From JABMQB01 sp963678235 (GTDB lineage: Bacteria; Bacteroidota; Bacteroidia; Bacteroidales; Prolixibacteraceae), in contig OY782766.1 of NCBI GenBank assembly GCA_963678235.1, positions 3,658,001 to 3,722,000 on the forward strand: a stretch of DNA of 64,000 nucleotides. The letters run 5' to 3'. The notes beneath the pieces were generated by a model, which saw nothing but the letters and a program-made list of their open reading frames with translations, ran no database searches and had not been told where the DNA came from. Position 1 is the first letter of the stretch; the number at the start of each line of letters is the position of its first letter. A program made the position numbers and the translations under genes. Positions 1 through 8,222 of the stretch are shown here, piece by piece.

Positions 1-861
1 ATCAAAAATAACAGGGTAAGGTGCTTTTATCATATCCAAATCAATTTTCGGCGCTGAACATGAAGCACTGTCAATTTTATAATAGGTGTATTCTTGTCCG
101 TAAATATGATATTTGGTTGGAAGGTGGGTTACTGAAATAGAATCAATATTGTTTTGATGGAAGAAACCTCGGAAATATTCTTCATTTGTGGCCAAACTTT
201 TTGCAATGAAGTAAGTATCATAGATTTCTAACTTGCAGATTTCTCCATTATTTAATTTATTAAAGTAGAGTTTTGAATTCTCAGGGGCTGTAATAATTTT
301 CTGAAATTTTCCCTCAAAAAGTTTATAAATATTATTACCAGAAATATCGATACAATACATTGCATTAATCAGACTGTCAAATGCGAAGGTTAAAATTCCC
401 CCGGAAGGCAAATCTTTCCCTTTATGAAAAGTTTGAAAAAGAGTATCATTTTTAAATAGTTTTAGGTCGGGAGAACATGAAATCCATAAATCATTGTTTG
501 CAATAACATACGCAAAGGGCCGAATGCTTTCAAAAACCAGGTGCATTGTATTGCCGTCATAACGGTAAATGCAACTTCTTGTTTTAATTATAAGGTCCCC
601 ATTTTTGTTTTCATTTATTTGCTCTATACTTTTATTTGGCAAATACGATTTAAATTCAATTCCGTTATAACATGCCAATCCAGATTTAGTTCCTGCCCAA
701 ATGTATCCCCGCGAATCCTGAAAAACAGCTCTCACCTGAATTTGTGGAAGCCCGTTGTGGGTTGTATAATTAACCGTAGGCCTTTGCTGGGCAATTAGCA
801 AATGACTGATAGTAAATAACAGTCCTGTAAGAATTAATTTATTGAGACGAGGAAAATGCAC
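1..861 (-). CDS. two-component propeller sensor, N-terminal part (cut by window edge)
   Basis: The visible 287 codons begin with a GTG at 861, followed by a hydrophobic signal peptide (residues about 8-24) ending near LLIAQQ. Residues 43-69 form a two-component-regulator propeller blade (VRAVFQDSRGYIWAGTKSGL). An in-frame TGA lies just upstream, so GTG is the only good start. Such propellers are periplasmic ligand sensors of Bacteroidota, in either one-piece hybrid two-component systems (kinase, receiver, AraC-type helix-turn-helix) or LytS-type kinases that pair with a LytTR regulator. The signalling domains lie beyond the left edge, so the subtype cannot be decided. Its promoter carries the same tandem operator as the two divergent lipoprotein genes, which suggests autoregulation and control of that locus. 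Confidence 0.8.
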   Translation of the reverse strand, partial: MHFPRLNKLILTGLLFTISHLLIAQQRPTVNYTTHNGLPQIQVRAVFQDSRGYIWAGTKSGLACYNGIEFKSYLPNKSIEQINENKNGDLIIKTRSCIYRYDGNTMHLVFESIRPFAYVIANNDLWISCSPDLKLFKNDTLFQTFHKGKDLPSGGILTFAFDSLINAMYCIDISGNNIYKLFEGKFQKIITAPENSKLYFNKLNNGEICKLEIYDTYFIAKSLATNEEYFRGFFHQNNIDSISVTHLPTKYHIYGQEYTYYKIDSASCSAPKIDLDMIKAPYPVIFD

Positions 862-886
862 TTTAGGTCCATTTGAATTTCAAATT

Positions 887-957
887 TGAAGATACTCAAT
901 TTTAATGCAATATGTAGTTGAAAAGTAATAAGTGGTCGAAAGAAAGAACAGATGGGC
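887..957 (-). promoter_or_regulatory. tandem operator and promoter of the propeller sensor gene (site C)
   Basis: Read on the minus strand, half-site GCCCATCTGTTCT (957-945) is followed 20 bp later by GACCACTTATTAC (937-925), an exact copy of the half-site at 1017 and 2390. The -7-like box TATCTTCA (894-887) starts exactly 31 bp after the end of the second half-site, as in the other two sites. The predicted transcript would start about 20 nt before the GTG codon. A regulator binding two direct repeats on one DNA face (AraC-type or LytTR dimer) is inferred. Confidence 0.6.
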
Positions 958-1016
958 ATTTTTATTCTTGAAATAAAATATTATAGCAATTATTAAAAAG
1001 TAATATTTATGAAAAA

Positions 1017-1087
1017 GACCACTTATTACCTTATGTGACCACTTGTTATTTTGTTTTTTGATAGGCGATCAACCTTCCTTAATTTAG
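1017..1087 (+). promoter_or_regulatory. tandem operator and promoter of the first lipoprotein gene (site A)
   Basis: Half-sites GACCACTTATTAC (1017-1029) and GACCACTTGTTAT (1037-1049) are direct repeats 20 bp apart. A -33 TTTG lies at 1057-1060 and the -7 box TAATTTAG (1080-1087; consensus TAnnTTTG) follows after 19 bp. The operator sits immediately upstream of the -33 element, the usual position for an activator. Confidence 0.65.
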
Positions 1088-1145
1088 CTGGAGAAAGGGT
1101 ATTTCAATTTTCAAATTCATATATATAAAACCAATATAAAAAATC

Positions 1146-2315
1146 ATGAAAAATTTAGGATTTCTATTTCTCGGGTTAATATTTCTTGCTTCATCGTCAT
1201 GCAATAAAGATGATGATATTACAAAAGACAGTAATAATCCAGGACTTTCTGAAGATGTAGAGTTTTTGGCTTATTATAAACCGGGAACAGAAAATGTTTT
1301 GGGAAGTGAAAAATTAATTGCCTTGATATCCGTAAGTAATGGCGAATTGTCTTACTCTGCTTTTTTAAATGCGTATCCGCAAAACGGTATGTTGGATAAT
1401 TGCGATATCAATGATAATATAATGGTACTTGGACTGAAAGCAAGTGACTTTGAAAACAATGGAGCCTACATGGAGCTAAATGATCCAAGTGCCTATTATC
1501 TTCCATTGGTTGAACCATCAGGAAGTAATGATTATTCTTATTTTCAACCCGCAACAGGCGATGTTTCTGATAATGGTTACATCATATATTCGGCTGCAAC
1601 AAACGATGCGTCTTATGGAGATGAATACAAACCATTTTTATTAAGGTTTAACCCAGACGATAATACAACGGATATTGCAAGCAGCCCAACATCTTTTGCC
1701 GTAGGACAACCTGAGCAAGGAAGTGATACAGAAGTAGGACAAATTGCGAGAACAATTTTTGCCTCTCCCGATGGTCGATATGCTTACGGATCGGTTGATG
1801 CCCTGGGTACAGAAGGTGGTTCTATTCATTGGGACTATAGCATCCTCTTTAAATACGACTTTGATACAAAGCAATATACACGGCTGGGAGGATCCGAGGA
1901 CAATGATGTAACTATTTTAGGTATGACTTCTGACAGGAGATATATTCTATACTCAAACCATAGTAAAACACAAGTGCTTGACCTTAATACAGGAAATATT
2001 ACTGAAACTTCTATGAATGTTATTAATGTGAAAAAGAATGCTTGGGGAATTAATGGTCCTTGTGTAGGTACAAGTAATGGTGATCTATATTATAAAGATT
2101 TTGTAAATAATAATGAATATATTGTTTGTTCGTCTCCCGGGTACGGCTGGATTTATAATACCATGTTTTCAAAAAGCGGAAATAATATTTATTTTCTATT
2201 GGAAGGGAACACCGAAAATTACCTCTGTGTTACTAATGGAATTGAAGAGGGAAGTTCTTACGATACTATAAGCCCAATTCCTCTTGAATTTAAAGATATG
2301 GTTATGGTTAAGTAA
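1146..2315 (+). CDS. surface lipoprotein, beta-propeller-like, unknown function
   Basis: The 389-residue product starts with a type II signal peptide: hydrophobic residues 4-15, lipobox ASSSC with Cys19, then NKDDD, which resembles the acidic lipoprotein export signal of Bacteroidota surface lipoproteins. The rest is rich in short strand-turn segments such as LLRFNPDD, ILFKYDFDTKQY and NIYFLLEGNTENY, typical of a beta-propeller, but I do not recognise a specific family. It is monocistronic-looking, 228 bp from the next gene, and is driven by a promoter with the tandem operator shared with the divergent sensor. It may be the sensed or secreted output of that system; this is inference from promoter sharing only. 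Confidence 0.7.
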   Translation: MKNLGFLFLGLIFLASSSCNKDDDITKDSNNPGLSEDVEFLAYYKPGTENVLGSEKLIALISVSNGELSYSAFLNAYPQNGMLDNCDINDNIMVLGLKASDFENNGAYMELNDPSAYYLPLVEPSGSNDYSYFQPATGDVSDNGYIIYSAATNDASYGDEYKPFLLRFNPDDNTTDIASSPTSFAVGQPEQGSDTEVGQIARTIFASPDGRYAYGSVDALGTEGGSIHWDYSILFKYDFDTKQYTRLGGSEDNDVTILGMTSDRRYILYSNHSKTQVLDLNTGNITETSMNVINVKKNAWGINGPCVGTSNGDLYYKDFVNNNEYIVCSSPGYGWIYNTMFSKSGNNIYFLLEGNTENYLCVTNGIEEGSSYDTISPIPLEFKDMVMVK

Positions 2316-2389
2316 TAAATAAATATTGAACTTCAGTGTAAAATCCCTATTAGCATATTTTATAGGGATATAAAATTGTTATTGACAAT

Positions 2390-2460
2390 GACCACTTATT
2401 ACTTAATCTGCCCACTTGTTATTTTGTTTTTTGAGATAGGCTAATGTTTGATTATTTTAA
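2390..2460 (+). promoter_or_regulatory. tandem operator and promoter of the second lipoprotein operon (site B)
   Basis: Half-sites GACCACTTATTAC (2390-2402) and GCCCACTTGTTAT (2410-2422) are direct repeats with a 20-bp period. They are followed, as in site A, by TTTGTTTTTTG (-33 TTTG at 2430-2433) and, 19 bp on, a weak -7 box TATTTTAA at 2453-2460. The T of the -7 box is 31 bp past the second half-site, identical to sites A and C. Confidence 0.65.
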
Positions 2461-2543
2461 CTCGGCAATATGCATTCAATTAATTTTGACAAACATGTTG
2501 CATTTTAATCAATCAAGAATCTATAACTAAAAAAATACCAATT

Positions 2544-3170
2544 ATGAAAATAAAATTACTAGGACTAAGTTTTTTTGCCATCCTTTTTTTTGCGGCTTGC
2601 AATGATGATGAAAGTTATAATAAAATAGGGGGAAGTACGGATTTAGAAACCAACGAGGTTGGCTATTCTTACACATTGCGTGGAACCTTAGATGGTGTTT
2701 CATTGGGAACAGGGTTTAATGCAACGGTTGTTGAAAACAGTGATGGGATTGTTGAAATAAAGCTGGAAGGCGAACTAGCTTCCCAGTATGTTTCACAAAT
2801 ACCATCCACGTATGTTGGCTCAAATGGAGAAGTAAATGTTACGGGTAAATTTATTAATAGTACAGAAGGTGTGGGATATGTGAATGCAAATGGCGATCAA
2901 AGTGTTTTAGTAAAATATGATGCTAAAGTTGGTGACAAATGGAGCTATACTACACTGGGTGGGAAAACCCTTAACAGGGAAGTTATTTCCAAATCAACCG
3001 AAGATGATTACTATTGGGGAGGAATGCTAATTAAAGTAATCGAAGTTGAGCAAAACTTACCCTACCCTGGATTTAATAAAGTAGTGTATTCTGCCAACCA
3101 TAAATTTGGGATTGTGGGTGCTGTGGTTACAATGGAAGATGGGTCCGTATCCTATATGAGTGGATATTAA
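2544..3170 (+). CDS. lipoprotein of unknown function
   Basis: The 208-residue protein has a signal peptide of lipoprotein type (FFAAC, Cys19) followed by NDDE, an acidic patch that fits surface export. The mature part looks all-beta, with repeated glycine-rich turns, and I do not recognise a family. It is the first gene of a plus-strand run (2544-6382); the next start is only a few bases past its TAA. The tandem operator in front makes it co-regulated with the lipoprotein at 1146 and the divergent propeller sensor. Confidence 0.65.
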   Translation: MKIKLLGLSFFAILFFAACNDDESYNKIGGSTDLETNEVGYSYTLRGTLDGVSLGTGFNATVVENSDGIVEIKLEGELASQYVSQIPSTYVGSNGEVNVTGKFINSTEGVGYVNANGDQSVLVKYDAKVGDKWSYTTLGGKTLNREVISKSTEDDYYWGGMLIKVIEVEQNLPYPGFNKVVYSANHKFGIVGAVVTMEDGSVSYMSGY

Positions 3171-3188
3171 CATTTGGGGATATTATGT

Positions 3189-3650
3189 ATGCCGGGTAAA
3201 AAAGCACTAAATATCTTACCTTTTTGGTGTAAGTTTTTAGGAGGGGTTTTTATGGTTTTAGGGCTGGTTGCCAGTTTCTATTTTATTTACCTAAGCATAA
3301 AACCGGAATGGCTTCAGTGGCAGGTATTCACCTTATATTCGAAATATCTCGAAACCAAAACCCTGACATTTATAAAAAATAACCAAGGCGATGAGATAGC
3401 AATTTTTTGTTATCTCGTTGGTTTTATACTTATTATACTGGCTCGAGACCTGAAAAATACAGACCTTGATTTCTTGTGCAAATCCAGGGCTGCCATTTAT
3501 TCCTTGTTACCGGTAGCTTTAGCAGTTTTAATAGCTTATTTTTTAATTCACGGAATTGCAGTTATTTATACAGTTGCCCTATTCATCTATTTAATCCCCA
3601 TGATTTATTCTTTGATCTATTTAATCTTAAGAATAAAAAGCAATGGTTGA
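3189..3650 (+). CDS. four-helix membrane protein, unknown
   Basis: A 153-residue, very hydrophobic protein with about four predicted membrane helices (roughly residues 10-35, 70-88, 95-120 and 125-148) and no recognised motif. ATG 3189 is chosen; an in-frame TTG at 3174, four bases after the previous stop, would add five residues. It probably shares a transcript with the upstream lipoprotein gene and the downstream membrane protein. Confidence 0.55.
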   Translation: MPGKKALNILPFWCKFLGGVFMVLGLVASFYFIYLSIKPEWLQWQVFTLYSKYLETKTLTFIKNNQGDEIAIFCYLVGFILIILARDLKNTDLDFLCKSRAAIYSLLPVALAVLIAYFLIHGIAVIYTVALFIYLIPMIYSLIYLILRIKSNG

Positions 3651-3720
3651 AAAAATTGCCATTGATGCCATAATTTCTTTTCAAATGTTCAACTTGCACA
3701 AAATATAAGGTTCTATTGAA

Positions 3721-4500
3721 ATGAAAGATTTTCTTATTTTTTTTCGTGAACATTCCATTTGGCTCCATAATGTGTTGTTTGAATATAAACTTATTTACTG
3801 GGATTTATGGACCATTGTGCATTTCATGAGTGGAGCTTTAGCGTTTGCTTGTTTGTCGGCATTAAATAGTAAAAAGCGTTGGAAGAACCTGTTTTTTATT
3901 CTGGCAGGATTTGAAGCCCTCGAGGCAACAGTTTTTATTGGTATTTTAAGATTGTTTATGCCCGAAAAAATACCGGACGTATTCATGGATATTATTGTGG
4001 GAATGGTTGGTGGCTATTTAGCCTACCGTATTTTCGAAAAAGCTACGTTAAGTGATAGGTCGAAACAACTTATTGTTGCTATTATTTCATCGGCTATCGT
4101 GGCATTTTTCTGGACCGGGTTTTACCATTATCAGCTTAATATACCATTGGGGAATAATGCCGCTTTAAATTTTGTAGTCTTTCTATTTTGGTGCTTTATT
4201 GGAACCATGATTATTTTGATATTCAGGATTATAAGTCGCAAAATCAACAAGCTGTTTTTTGCTGTAATAGGTGTTTATATCATAGTTGCCATCTTTTTTC
4301 TACCATTAAACTATTTGATTGTCGAGGCTTTGAATATTCACGAATTGTCGCATGAAACTGCCAGGTCTTTTTCAGGTATTGTTAATGTTCGTTATTCTAG
4401 CGTCAAATTTATAGCTATTTTACCTGTATTGACCATTTTAAATTATAGATGGTTTGTCCATTTAACACAAAAAATATTTGCGTACAATTACAATCCATGA
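3721..4500 (+). CDS. polytopic membrane protein with VanZ-like segment
   Basis: The 259-residue product has about seven hydrophobic helices. Residues 30-107 (TIVHFMSG near the start, then a PDVFMDIIVGMVGGYLAYR stretch) resemble the spacing of VanZ-like proteins, where a His and an Asp face the membrane, but the match is loose. A second half with HELSHET near residue 207 has no clear relative. The stop overlaps the next start (ATGA at 4497-4500), so it is translationally coupled to the amidase-like gene, suggesting a shared envelope role. Confidence 0.55.
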   Translation: MKDFLIFFREHSIWLHNVLFEYKLIYWDLWTIVHFMSGALAFACLSALNSKKRWKNLFFILAGFEALEATVFIGILRLFMPEKIPDVFMDIIVGMVGGYLAYRIFEKATLSDRSKQLIVAIISSAIVAFFWTGFYHYQLNIPLGNNAALNFVVFLFWCFIGTMIILIFRIISRKINKLFFAVIGVYIIVAIFFLPLNYLIVEALNIHELSHETARSFSGIVNVRYSSVKFIAILPVLTILNYRWFVHLTQKIFAYNYNP

Positions 4501-5120
4501 TTAAAAAGCTGGCTATAGTTTTTGCTATCCTATGCATACTTTTAATAGGTGTGGTTATTGCCGATCGCATTGCTGCCAAGTCATTCGAAAGCGATCAGAT
4601 GAAAGTGCAAGTCGAAATTGGCGATATTTTATTTCGTTCATATTTTTACATTTTGGCATCTGGACGTTTTTACAATTATAGCGGACTGCCGGGGCACATG
4701 GCCATTGTAATTTCTGAGGGTGAAATCGAACTAAACACCAATTCAATGGAAAATATCCGTGTGGTCGAAGCAAGGTATTACGATCATACAAGAATAGAAA
4801 AAAGAAAAAACGTGGGAACAAACCCGGCAAGTGAAAATTTTGGCGAAAAATATTTAGGTAGGAGATTCCTGTTAAAAACACATTTAACTTCGTCTGAAAA
4901 GAAAAAACTGCTCGATTTTTATAAAGTGAACCTTAACAAACCCTATCGTCTTTTTGCAGGAAAAGAAGATACGATTGAATACAATTGTGCAACTTTTGTT
5001 CGCCATGCAATGATTAATTCAAAGGGGGTTGATATTGATTCTGACGGTGGAGCGATATTTTTCCCAAACGATGTTTTTGATTGTTATCTGTTTAAGGATA
5101 GCAACAGGATACAGTTCTAG
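4497..5120 (+). CDS. permuted papain-like amidase (YiiX/YaeF type)
   Basis: The 207-residue protein has an N-terminal membrane anchor (residues 4-22) and then the hallmarks of circularly permuted NlpC/P60-like amidases: a GDILF motif at 42-46, the catalytic His in GHMAIV (His67), and the catalytic Cys in EYNCATFV (Cys164), in the His-before-Cys order of the YiiX group. This family cleaves amide bonds of peptidoglycan or acyl conjugates; the substrate here is unknown. ATG 4497 overlaps the previous stop and gives a clean anchor; a longer TTG or ATG form reading into the upstream gene is unlikely. The enzyme would act outside the inner membrane. Confidence 0.7.
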   Translation: MIKKLAIVFAILCILLIGVVIADRIAAKSFESDQMKVQVEIGDILFRSYFYILASGRFYNYSGLPGHMAIVISEGEIELNTNSMENIRVVEARYYDHTRIEKRKNVGTNPASENFGEKYLGRRFLLKTHLTSSEKKKLLDFYKVNLNKPYRLFAGKEDTIEYNCATFVRHAMINSKGVDIDSDGGAIFFPNDVFDCYLFKDSNRIQF

Positions 5121-5204
5121 AAAAATGCTTTTTTTGATAATATTACAAAAGGGAAATATTAATTTTAGGATGCTCAATCGATTTTAAAATACGTATGGAA
5201 AGAA

Positions 5205-5687
5205 ATGGATAAACCAAAAACAAGAAGCTTTAGTATTATTTCAAAAGCGCTTTTACCTGCATTGCTTATAGGCTTGCTTGTTGGTTGGGTTCGCTATTGG
5301 ATCGGATATTATATACTCATTCAGGGAGTTATTGCAGGACTGGCAATTCCATGGTTAGTCAAAAAAATAGCAAAAGATGGGCACGATATTTTGTCGGCAC
5401 ATAGGTTTAAAATAGCAGTTATTTTGTTTTTTGTATTTGTATTTGCCGAAGCAATTGGTTTTGGTTTTGCCCAGCCGGTTTTCGATCCGTTTAACTGGTT
5501 TGCTCGTATTTGGAATGGTGAAACAGTTGAGTCTGTTTTTGGGATTTTTTCGACCGGAGGTGTGGTGCACAAGAATTTTTCAGGAGGGTTTAGCGGAGGT
5601 TTTTGGCTCTTCCTTACGTTGGTTGATATGTTTTTTATGTTCTTTTTTATTCTTATTACCATGCCACTTTCAACAAAAAAGCCATGA
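5205..5687 (+). CDS. membrane protein of unknown function
   Basis: A 160-residue protein with roughly four membrane segments (about 14-30, 33-52, 68-90 and 135-155) separated by a glycine-rich loop (GGVVHKNFSGGFSGG). I do not recognise the family. Its last four bases (ATGA) form the start of the TPR gene, so the two are coupled, and it belongs to the lipoprotein-amidase operon. Confidence 0.5.
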   Translation: MDKPKTRSFSIISKALLPALLIGLLVGWVRYWIGYYILIQGVIAGLAIPWLVKKIAKDGHDILSAHRFKIAVILFFVFVFAEAIGFGFAQPVFDPFNWFARIWNGETVESVFGIFSTGGVVHKNFSGGFSGGFWLFLTLVDMFFMFFFILITMPLSTKKP

Positions 5688-6382
5688 TTAAATTTGTTCG
5701 GATATTTACCTTTCTTTTGGCAGCAATCCTTACGGTTGTCAGTATATTTTATATGGATGCAGAACAGGAATTTGCATTGGCACAACGGGCTTTCAGAAAA
5801 GGTGATAACGACCAGGCATTGCGTTTGGCAAGAAGGGCAAACCGGGCATTTTCTGCAGACGCCGATAAAACAGAGGCATATTATTTACAGGCTTTGGCAG
5901 CCGAAAAAATGGGTTGGACAGAAAAAGCAGTTTATTATCTGGATAAACTTTTAAAATTGGATAGTGTGAAGGTAGAAGCACTATTGTTCCGTGGTGAACT
6001 TAATTATCGACTGGATGAATGCAATAATGCGCTAAAAGATTTAAACAAAGGCCTCGATCTGACATCAAATAGGCTTCCAAAGAATAAACAGGCATATTAT
6101 TATTCACAACGTGGATTAGCTTATCTTTCTGTCAATAAGCTTGATGATGCAGAAAATGATGCTTTTGAAGCTTTGTCTCTTTACGAAAAATCGTCGGAAG
6201 CCCACGATTTAATGAGCAAGGTTTACGAACAAAAAGGAAATATTGAATTGGCGCTCGACGAATGTGAAAAAGCATATAATTTGATGATTGAAAAAGATAA
6301 GCTATCATTCATGACACCCAAAGGGAAAGCCTTGTCGGAAAGGTTGGTTGATTTACGGGTTAAAAAACTGAGAATGAATTAG
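5684..6382 (+). CDS. TPR-repeat protein with N-terminal anchor
   Basis: The 232-residue protein has a hydrophobic N-terminus (residues 5-22) followed by tetratricopeptide repeats: the segments starting near residues 26, 62, 96, 141 and 172 show the alternating small and aromatic residues of TPR helices (for example KTEAYYLQALAAEKMGW and AYYYSQRGLAYLSVNKLDDA). TPRs are protein-protein scaffolds, here probably periplasmic. It is the last gene of the operon starting at 2544, coupled to the preceding gene by an ATGA overlap. Confidence 0.65.
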   Translation: MIKFVRIFTFLLAAILTVVSIFYMDAEQEFALAQRAFRKGDNDQALRLARRANRAFSADADKTEAYYLQALAAEKMGWTEKAVYYLDKLLKLDSVKVEALLFRGELNYRLDECNNALKDLNKGLDLTSNRLPKNKQAYYYSQRGLAYLSVNKLDDAENDAFEALSLYEKSSEAHDLMSKVYEQKGNIELALDECEKAYNLMIEKDKLSFMTPKGKALSERLVDLRVKKLRMN

Positions 6383-6447
6383 CGACCCCTCGGGAAAAAA
6401 TGCAATGCGATACTGCTTGGTTAGGCAGTTAAATTTAGGTCAGAAAA

Positions 6448-6861
6448 TTACTTCATTTTAAGAATAAAAACTCCCAACACGGCACTTACACCATAGTAGA
6501 TCAAGATTTTATACCAGGGTTTAAAATCGTCTCTTGGGCAATTAATCGCAGGGCAACATTTAAGATAATGTACTTTTATGTAGCTGTTCTCCTGGTTTTT
6601 GAGAAATAGTGGTCCTTGCACTTTTTTTGAATTACCTGAATAGGTTTTCCCTGAGACAGTAAACTCATAAGAATAGGCATAAGTGTATTTATTACGAATG
6701 GTTTCATTCCTTTCCTGCATTTCACGCCTAAATTCTGTAATTCGAGCTTGATTTGGTGATCCCGCCAACCATAAAACACACAGGAAGGTTCCATAAAGAA
6801 AAAATAAAAATGCAACCGATCCAACAATGATTTTTCCAATGGGAGAGTGTTTCTTTTTCAT
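6448..6861 (-). CDS. DUF3592-like membrane protein
   Basis: The 137-residue protein has one membrane helix at about 10-32 and one at about 115-134, with a small beta domain between them: YAYSYEFTVSGKTYSG at 61-76, then YIKVHYLKCCPAINC at 92-106. This two-helix layout with a YxFxVxGxxYxG strand and a VxYxxxxP strand is that of DUF3592 proteins, whose function is unknown. It is convergent with the TPR operon and stands alone. Confidence 0.6.
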   Translation of the reverse strand: MKKKHSPIGKIIVGSVAFLFFLYGTFLCVLWLAGSPNQARITEFRREMQERNETIRNKYTYAYSYEFTVSGKTYSGNSKKVQGPLFLKNQENSYIKVHYLKCCPAINCPRDDFKPWYKILIYYGVSAVLGVFILKMK

Positions 6862-7003
6862 GATGAATAGATGTTTAACAAATTTGAATTATTAATTAAA
6901 GTCATATTTAAGCCTTAGGCAAAACTTCATCACAAGATGATTTGACAAAAATCGAATTTAGGTATAATACTTTGATTTGAATTCACGTTTGAATAAAAAA
7001 TGT

Positions 7004-7079
7004 GGGCATCTGTTTTAAGAGGAACTAAGTAATTACCAATCGAATAATTTTGACTTTTTGGGATCATAACCTACATTTA
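7004..7079 (+). promoter_or_regulatory. promoter of the acyltransferase gene with a weak operator-like match
   Basis: The -33 TTTG at 7048-7051 and the -7 box TACATTTA at 7072-7079 (one mismatch to TAnnTTTG, 20-bp gap) place a start about 15 bp before the gene. Upstream, GGGCATCTGTTTT (7004-7016) matches the site C half-site at 10 of 13 positions, and a poor second half (7024-7036, ending ATTAC) lies 20 bp on. The promoter is reasonable; the operator match may be chance. Confidence 0.4.
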
Positions 7080-7098
7080 TAATTTAAACAAAAAACTT

Positions 7099-8220
7099 AT
7101 GGCAGTTAATAATCCTTCCCGGCTATTTTACATCGATAATTTACGTATTTTTTTAATTGTTCTGGTAGTTTTGCAGCATTTCAATATCACTTATGGGGGA
7201 CCTGGCGACTGGTATTATTCCGAATCAGAAGCAGGTATGCCCGAAATGGTTGTTCAATCGGTTTTTAATGCTACCAACCAGGCGTTTTTTATGGGGATGT
7301 TCTTTTTCATTTCGGCATTCTTCGCAGCTGCTTCCTTAAGACGAAAATCTTCATCCGGGTTTTTAAAGGGCAGGTTATTACGCCTTGGTTTGCCACTCTT
7401 GTTTTTCTTTTTCATATTAAATCCGCTAACGATTTATATAAAATTAAATCTTATAGAAGGAAAAGATTTTTCATTCTTTGACTTAATACAAAGCAGTTGG
7501 GCTTGGGGCGTTGGTCCCATGTGGTTCGTTTTAACATTGCTGGTATTTACTTTTATTTACCTGTTGGTGAGACAGTTTAAATTAAAATTTAAAATCGGAT
7601 TTCCAAAAGCGTGGATCATTTTAGCAAGTGCAATTTTTGTTGCCTTATTACAGTTTTTAATACGAATAAAACTGCCGGTTGGCTGGAGCATGCCTATCAC
7701 AAATTGGCAATTTCCTTTTTTCGTTCAATATGTTTTTTTGCTGTTTTTTGGTGTTGTTGCTTACCAAAACAACTGGCTTGAAGCTATCAGCTTTAAAATG
7801 GGGAAACGATGGTTTTTATTTGCGCAGGCTTTAATTTTTATTGGCTTTCCATTGGTTTTTATTATCATAGGAAATGCCCCTAAAAATGGACTTGATGCTT
7901 TTATGGGAGGCTGGCATGTTGAAAGTTTGAGTTACGCCATTTGGGAACAATTAGTAGGGTTTTCGTTAATTTTCGGGATTTTCGGGATTTTTAAGCATTA
8001 TTTCAACAAACAGGGGAAACTTGCAAAAGCACTTTCGGATGGCGCCTACGGTGTTTATATTTTGCATCCTCCGATTATTGTAGGTGTTAGTGCAATTTTT
8101 TTAAATTGGAACATTGTGCAGCTGCTTAAATTTGTGGTATTGACACCAATTGCGCTTTTGGCTTGTTTTGGAATTGCCTGGGCCGTGAAAAGAATGCCAT
8201 TACTACGTAACATATTATAA
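7099..8220 (+). CDS. acyltransferase family 3 membrane protein
   Basis: The 373-residue protein shows the opening of acyltransferase-3 enzymes: FYIDNLRIFLIVLVVLQH, with the conserved His at the end of helix 1, followed by FMGMFFFISAFFAA (helix 2) and a basic RxxRLxLP loop (LKGRLLRLGLPL). About ten membrane helices fill the rest. Members (OafA, WecH, bacterial sterol or glucan acyltransferases) transfer acyl groups to cell-surface glycans or small molecules; the substrate here is unknown. It ends two bases before an aldo/keto reductase gene, so the two are probably co-transcribed. Confidence 0.75.
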   Translation: MAVNNPSRLFYIDNLRIFLIVLVVLQHFNITYGGPGDWYYSESEAGMPEMVVQSVFNATNQAFFMGMFFFISAFFAAASLRRKSSSGFLKGRLLRLGLPLLFFFFILNPLTIYIKLNLIEGKDFSFFDLIQSSWAWGVGPMWFVLTLLVFTFIYLLVRQFKLKFKIGFPKAWIILASAIFVALLQFLIRIKLPVGWSMPITNWQFPFFVQYVFLLFFGVVAYQNNWLEAISFKMGKRWFLFAQALIFIGFPLVFIIIGNAPKNGLDAFMGGWHVESLSYAIWEQLVGFSLIFGIFGIFKHYFNKQGKLAKALSDGAYGVYILHPPIIVGVSAIFLNWNIVQLLKFVVLTPIALLACFGIAWAVKRMPLLRNIL

Positions 8221-8222
8221 AA

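Noticed and set aside
541..798. 85-codon frame on the plus strand
   Set aside because: It lies antisense to the propeller sensor gene, whose minus-strand frame has clear family motifs; composition is not protein-like.
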